From Mortierella sp. BCC40632 (Eukaryota > Mortierellomycota > Mortierellomycetes > Mortierellales > Mortierellaceae), in assembly GCA_011634665.1 (NCBI GenBank), contig WAEK01000004.1, positions 648,001 through 712,000 of the forward strand: 64,000 nucleotides of DNA. The letters run 5' to 3'. The notes beneath the pieces were generated by a model. It ran no database searches. It was not told where the DNA came from and was given only the letters and a program-made list of their open reading frames with translations. Both the position numbers and the translations under genes were made by a program. Shown piece after piece: positions 58,493 to 64,000 of the stretch; position 1 is the stretch's first letter, and every line of letters starts with the position of its first letter.

Positions 58493-60364
58493 ATGTCGAA
58501 GAACGATCCGCTCAGTCTCCTGCGGGAATTCACCATCTCGAAGAAGCCCATCACTCTTGTCAGCGCCAATGGCACTCTTGTGACCGAACTCACGGAGGCG
58601 GCTGATGTCGTCTTTGCAGACGACAAGCAGACGTTCAAATTCCCTAGGAATACACCTACCAACTACCGTCGTGGCGCATCCGATGAGACTTACACGTTGG
58701 AGACATTGCTCTTCTTACTTCAAAGAGCTAATCAGTCTGTGGCCGAGTACTCGCTCGAGGGTGCTCAGAAGGGTATCCCTATTGTCTCGATTCTGGATAA
58801 GCGACTCGTACTGGACTACCTGACTGGCGTCACTGCTACCTCAGCCAACATCGTTTATCATACTTCGGATGCTGGTAAAGCAAAGCAAAGAAAAAAGAAA
58901 AAAAAAGATATTTGATACAGGAGACTGGCCATTTATTTGTTTTTCTAAGGCGAACTGAACAACTCAAGACATTAAGCATCGATCACGCTTCCCCACTCTC
59001 AAATAGCAAAGAGATCGGGAGACGATGTCGTGGATGATGCTCAGGATCAAGTCTCAAAGAAACAAAAGACTTCGACACATGCTATTCATGGCGATGAGAA
59101 CGAAGTCCTTCGCCTCATTATATCCAGGGAACGATTGGCGCGAACAACGGCGACAGTTTTACGCGGAAACAAGGTACAATCCTGGACAAAAGAAAAAGAA
59201 AAAGAAAAACCATGGATTTCAAAAAAAAAAAAAAAAACGCTGGATTACTTATCTGTCCTCTCCTCCTTATCTCAATTGTGTCGGAGCAGTCGTTCGCCAA
59301 CATTCAAAAGATTGGAATTGGTATTTTGCTAAAGAGCAAATCCAAGGATGACAAGGCTGCAGCAGCAGCCAAAAAATTGGATCCTAGACAATCTGGAACA
59401 GCCGCTCCTTCTTCAACTTCTTCCTCGTCACGGACCGCTCCCTCGACTTCAGGACCACGCCCTACAGCCAATCCTTCACAATCCAAAGGAAGATCATGTA
59501 AGCCTGGATGCGAAATGGACATGTGTGAATCGGTTCCGGGCGTTCGTACTTTTTTTTTTCTCATGGGATCCAAATACAATATAAACAACATCAACAACAA
59601 TAGCTTCCCGTATTCCCATTATTATTATTCCGGCCGCCGTTACATCCATGCTCACCATGTTTAATATTAAGCAGTTCCTTGAGGAGCAACTGTAAGTCCA
59701 TTGCTTTTCTTGAGGCACTGCGAGTTGTATCTGTTGAACGCCCCTCCTTGTTTTGAATGCCTTGTTAACGCTCTTTTTTTTTTGGCTTCCCAACCTCTGT
59801 TTACTTTTATTTAAATAGTTTTGTTGACAGTCAGGAAATTCGCAACAAGGGCGGATCAAAGCCTGGTCGTCTTATCATTGAGCGTCGTCAGAAATCCACT
59901 GAGGCGCCCAAAGTACAATACCAAGTCATTGATAGCACAGATCATATGCGACCCGAAGACTGGGACCGTGTCGTATGTGTCTTCACGACGGGAGCCGAAT
60001 GGCAGTTCAAAAAGTGGAAGTGGCAAAAGCCGATCGAGCTTTTTGCTCATGTCAAAGGATATTATTTGAAATGGGTGGACGAACAACCCAAGGATACTAT
60101 CAAGTCCTGGAATGTCGAGTTATTGAGCGTAAGTGACTGAAACATCAGAGATACTGGGCTTCTTTTTTTTTTTGTCACATAAGCAGAGTACTGACCGTTT
60201 GACCATATCCTTCCTCCCCGTCTTTTTTTTTTTTTTTTTTTTTTTTTTTCTCGCTTCTATAGTTGAACAGACATCAGCGGCATGCTGACCGAGCAATTGT
60301 AACGGCATTTTGGGACAGTTTGCAGAGCTGGTGTCACGCCAACAAGCCCCACCTTATGTTTTAG
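58493..60364 (+). CDS. CDC73: PAF1 complex subunit Cdc73/parafibromin
   Basis: Subunit of the PAF1 complex, which travels with RNA polymerase II and promotes elongation and H2B ubiquitination. Exons 58493-58874, 59007-59173, 59290-59497, 59604-59691, 59819-60128 and 60263-60364 join to 418 residues. The N-terminal domain opens DPLSLLREFTISKKPI and includes YTLETLLFLLQ and GIPIVSILDKRLVLDYLTG. A linker holds RLIISRERLARTTATVLRG and a Ser/Thr/Pro-rich stretch. The Ras-like C-terminal domain starts RIPIIIIPAAVTSMLTMFNI, continues QFLEEQLFVDSQEIRNKG and VQYQVIDSTDHMRPEDWDRV, and ends TGAEWQFKKWKW, VKGYYLKWVDE and AFWDSLQSW. Every family block is present and the frame is unbroken. Confidence 0.94.
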
Positions 60365-60512
60365 AGGGGCTTGCTTCTTCAGTTCTCTTCCCCTTTACCC
60401 TTCTCACACCTTTTTCTCTCTCTTCCTCTTCTCATGTGAATCGGCTGACATTGTCATATTAAAGAAACGCTATTTGTAACATAGCTTCCCTGCTTGTCTT
60501 TACTTGTTTAAC

Positions 60513-60550
<38 letters not shown>

Positions 60551-60610
60551 GAAAGAAGGAAAGAAAGAGAAAAAAAGGTTCTAGTATTGGATATTCAACC
60601 AACTGTAATC

Positions 60611-63600
60611 TTATGGGCTCGAGAGTGCCATGCCAAGATTAAACACATCCATCCAGAGCTGCGATGGATCCTGCGCATTCGTGTCGGCACTGGCCTGATC
60701 CTGTCGAAGGCCTGACAAGACCCAACCCAACATTTTCTCCAACAATTCCAACTGACTGAGACTCAACTCTTTGTTGAATTGGTTTGATCCTTGTTGAACG
60801 ACCACATCTGAGGGAGACTCGAGAATATTTCGCAATTGACGTTGGATACGAGGAACATATTTACCCGAGGCATGGAGCATTGTTCCTGTACAATGTTGAA
60901 AGGCAATCATAGTAACGATATGGAGCATCAATGCATTGTCCGATTGAGGCGCAATCTCGGAGAGAACATGACGGAGTCCTTGCAAATGCTCATGTAGAAT
61001 ATGGCTATTTCAAAAGAAAAAGAAAAAGAAAAAAAAAATCTCGCAAGAATTAGATCATGCGCAATTTGAGTAGACTAGGGTCCGTATCACTTTGTATCCA
61101 ATTGTTTTGAAAGGGAGGAAAGAAAGTTTACCTATCACTTTGCAATTCTTTGTTGTTTTCTCCTTCAAGTGAAAGAGTCTTGATCACATTCTCCTCCAAT
61201 CCAAGAAACTCGGACAAATTCTTGTGTTTACCACTACCAGTGGTGATCTTGCGCATCTTTGTCAAAGAGTCCCGAGAATCCGCTGGACAGAATTCCAGTA
61301 GTTGAGCCATTTCCTCGGCAGTGACGGCCATTGTTTGGAGAAGATTCTTTGGTTCAGACAATTGAGCAGTTGCTTCTTCAAGGACTTTGAGGATCCGTTT
61401 CTTAATCTCTTGAGCCTTGTCGGATGGCAATAAATTCTTTGCTTTGTCGTCAAGGGACTCGTTTGTTTGCAATGCAAATGCCAGAATGGAGTAGTCCAAG
61501 AGCTCAACACAGAGTGACTGCAAGAGGTGCTTGCTCAACGAATTCTTGACTGACTGGTCTAATTGCCAAGAAATGACAGAGAATTAGTATGAAGACTGGA
61601 GGCAAAGACCTCTTGAGCAAGCTTGTTTGGGGGTGCATCTTACCATCAAACACATCAATGCCTCTCGAAAAGGCACGAACACGTTTCCACAGAGGGTAGA
61701 GCTGCGAGCCAATCATTCGAGATGGAGTGTTTGATCCTGGACCATTAGTCGCATCAGCTGTTTCTTCCGTTGCATCTTCCACTTCATTCAGAACAACAGA
61801 TCGATTTCTGTCTCTTAAGTTTTGTAAGAGCTCTCTGTAGAGAGCTCGTGCGACTGCCTTGACCATCTCAGAGTCGAAATCTGGTTCGATGAGCTTGATC
61901 TCATCTTGAATATCACGCAAAGTCATAAAGTCTTGAAGCTTCTTGTTTTTGCTTGAACCTTTCCCTGCCATGGAACTCTGCTTTGAGTTCTTGGAGGACT
62001 TTTCTTTACGAGAGGCTGGCGACAGACCAGAAAGGTGCTCATGGAGCGGGATGCTGATTGCAGTCATATCACCCTGGTCTCCTTCATCCTCCAGTTCCAG
62101 ATCTCCACCAAATGACAGCCTCCAGGAGACAACAGCCTTGATTTTTCTATCCAAAAGAGGCCCCATCCTCAACATGCATTTTTGAATCTGTCCAGAAGTG
62201 AGCACAAAGGTATCTCGGATGATGAATGCTTCCTGTGGATAGCCGCCACCAAAGCCAGTAATCGAGTGGTCCTGCTCAGGGGCGACTGGAATGTGGGCTG
62301 CTGGGTCCTTAAAACAGGGAAGTTGTCGGAGCAAACTTGCAATGTCTCCATTGGTCAGAGGGGATGGTACAAATGGCTATTGAAGATAGATCAAAGGCAT
62401 ATTAGTCAACACACCTCGATGAAAAGTAAAGCAAGCAGAGTGTCCATCACAAACACTGGACTAACCTTCACATCAATCCAAGACAAATTGGAAATAGCGT
62501 CTTCGACAGTGGCATCCACAACCGACCAGATGCTCTCTTTAACAACATAAGAGTCGAGAAGTAAAGCCGTTGGATGATTCGAGTTCATGTAAGCCTTTGG
62601 GTCGGCGATTCCCCTTTTCCTTAAGATGTCAAATTCTAGTAAAGCGTGCAAACAACATGGTCAATCCTTTCCTGTAACTGAATTCGTAAAATCGTGAATT
62701 GAACAGTGTTCAGAAAAAAAACTGACTCCTACCAATAAAGCCATTGTCCTTGAAGAATGTTTCGATCCATTCAGTTTGCTGTTGCTCGTATGGACTAGGT
62801 ACAAAGATTCCTTGTTCGCCTGTTCCTTTAAACACACCAGGTAGGTTCTTTTCCTTTGACAAGAGTTCGCACAGACCTAAAACAGTGATTCCAAACGAGT
62901 TAGAGAGTCAAACGGAGAAGAGTACACTGTAAATATGATTCATTCCACCACACTTACCATAAAAAATCTGATCTAGCACAATTTTACGAGATCGCAGTAC
63001 TGAGAGGGCCGTTGGGCTATCAGAGAGTTTTACAGTAATTAGATCCATAGCTGGACGACGCGACTTTTGCTGTCATTTTTTTTTTTTTTTTTGAATGAAA
63101 GTGGGGGTGATACATACTCCTCGAGCTCAGATAGCTTTTGGTATAGAGCCGATTTTTCCTGATCCATAAACCACGAGGCATAGACAAGACTTCGATCCAC
63201 CGTATCCCACTGGCCATCAATGGCAGTGCCAACACGTTCTTTCAGGAACTATTCGAGTGTTTAAGAATGTTCAGTGACTTTGTAACGGTGTATGTTTGTA
63301 TGTTTGTATATATATGTGTGTGTTTTGGATCCTTTGACGACACACGTTCTAGAAAACCTCTCCATCTTATCAAATCCAGAAAATGGCTCTCACCTGTCGA
63401 ATAAAGTCAATGCCTAGTTTGTACTTTCTGCAAAGCTCAGTGGTGATGAAAAAGCCCTTTCTTCGAATTTCCTCATTTAGTTGATTTGTCAAGTCCTCCA
63501 AGAACGCCCTATCAACATTTTGGGATAAAATATTAGCGAGCTCATCCGGAAAAAAGAGTAATAAGCTTTGTCATCACCGATGGCTGTAAAAAAAAAGCCT

Positions 63601-64000
63601 ACCGTGTAAACAGTTCGTCATGGACATGCACAATCGTCCCAGGCTTTGTTCGAATAATGTCCATAACACGATCCTGAATATCACTAAAATTGGCATTCAC
63701 AGCCTTGGGCAGGTCTAATAAGCTGACACGACCTGCACAATAGGGCTTGGAGCAGTTAGCTCTCGAGCCGTTATTTTCTTGCGGCGGAGTTCCAGAGAAA
63801 GAACGCGACTACCCCAGCCCTGCCTCACCATTTCGTAGTTCTAGCTCGAGTAGAATCTCCTCAGCCAATTTTTCGTGTGTGACAAACGCCTTTCCATCGA
63901 GTGATGTGGAGATGTTGGGGACGAATCCGAGTTGGACTAGGCTGTTGACTAGATCGTTGCAGGCGTCCTCAGAGAGAGCACTTGGTCCGCGAATATCCTC
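60611..64000 (-). CDS. UFL1: UFL1-like E3 UFM1-protein ligase (N-terminus cut by window edge)
   Basis: Predicted scaffold E3 of the UFM1 conjugation pathway at the ER. Exons visible: 63829-64000 (continues off the window), 63603-63732, 63394-63508, 63114-63248, 62958-63069, 62733-62876, 62466-62635, 61644-62376, 61132-61558 and 60611-61004; all join in frame, about 844 residues. UFL1 landmarks: LDGKAFVTHEKLAEEILLEL, RVSLLDLPKAVNANFSDIQD, IVHVHDELFTRAFLEDL, a winged-helix region, GIFVPSPYEQQQTEWIETFF, NGFIEFDILRKRGIADPKAY, a Ser/Lys-rich charged region, then helical blocks EIKLIEPDFDSEMVKAVARA, SLSKHLLQSLCVELLDY and FQHCTGTMLHASGKYVPRI near the C-terminus. Order and length match animal and plant UFL1. 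About 120 or fewer residues should be missing at the N-terminus. UFM1 conjugation is absent from well-studied yeasts, so this retention is notable. Confidence 0.88.

Overview
The window reads as nuclear DNA of an early-diverging filamentous fungus, most likely Mucoromycota and perhaps a Mortierella relative (inference). Protein genes carry many short GT-AG introns, sit 0.2-1 kb apart on both strands, and are embedded in long A/T runs and (CT)n/(GA)n microsatellites. The gene content fits: a Crinkler-type protein, a UFL1-like UFM1 ligase, a Barentsz-type exon-junction protein and a NUBPL-type Fe-S factor occur together, a set missing from budding yeast. There are no operons, bacterial signals or CRISPR arrays.

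Left part (1-17.9 kb) is gene-poor: a possible terminal exon, a degenerate ACTCA-rich repeat, a tRNA-Gln(CUG), an ArfGAP gene, a divergent CDC7-like kinase gene, about 7 kb of microsatellite-rich DNA with one orphan open frame, a second identical tRNA-Gln whose flank was duplicated with it, and a three-exon Crinkler gene.

Right part (19-64 kb) is a dense housekeeping block: NUBPL-type Fe-S factor, UBC12 (NEDD8 E2), DUF1746 membrane protein, GH20 hexosaminidase-D-like enzyme (12 coding exons), TYSND1-like peroxisomal protease, RPAP3-like co-chaperone, ADA3 (SAGA), YOS1, Barentsz/CASC3-like, BCAS2/SPF27, mitochondrial bL33, homoserine O-acetyltransferase, NHP2, kynurenine aminotransferase, PIG-V mannosyltransferase, CDC73 (PAF1 complex) and UFL1 (cut by the right edge). 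The genes do not form one pathway; shared themes are ubiquitin-like conjugation (UBC12, UFL1), RNA and transcription (ADA3, CDC73, BCAS2, Barentsz, NHP2, RPAP3) and organelle biogenesis.

Exon boundaries were placed by hand from GT/AG signals, phase continuity and family similarity. For nearly every gene the joined exons give one uninterrupted frame; exceptions (ArfGAP, TYSND1-like, bL33 starts; ADA3 last junction) are flagged.
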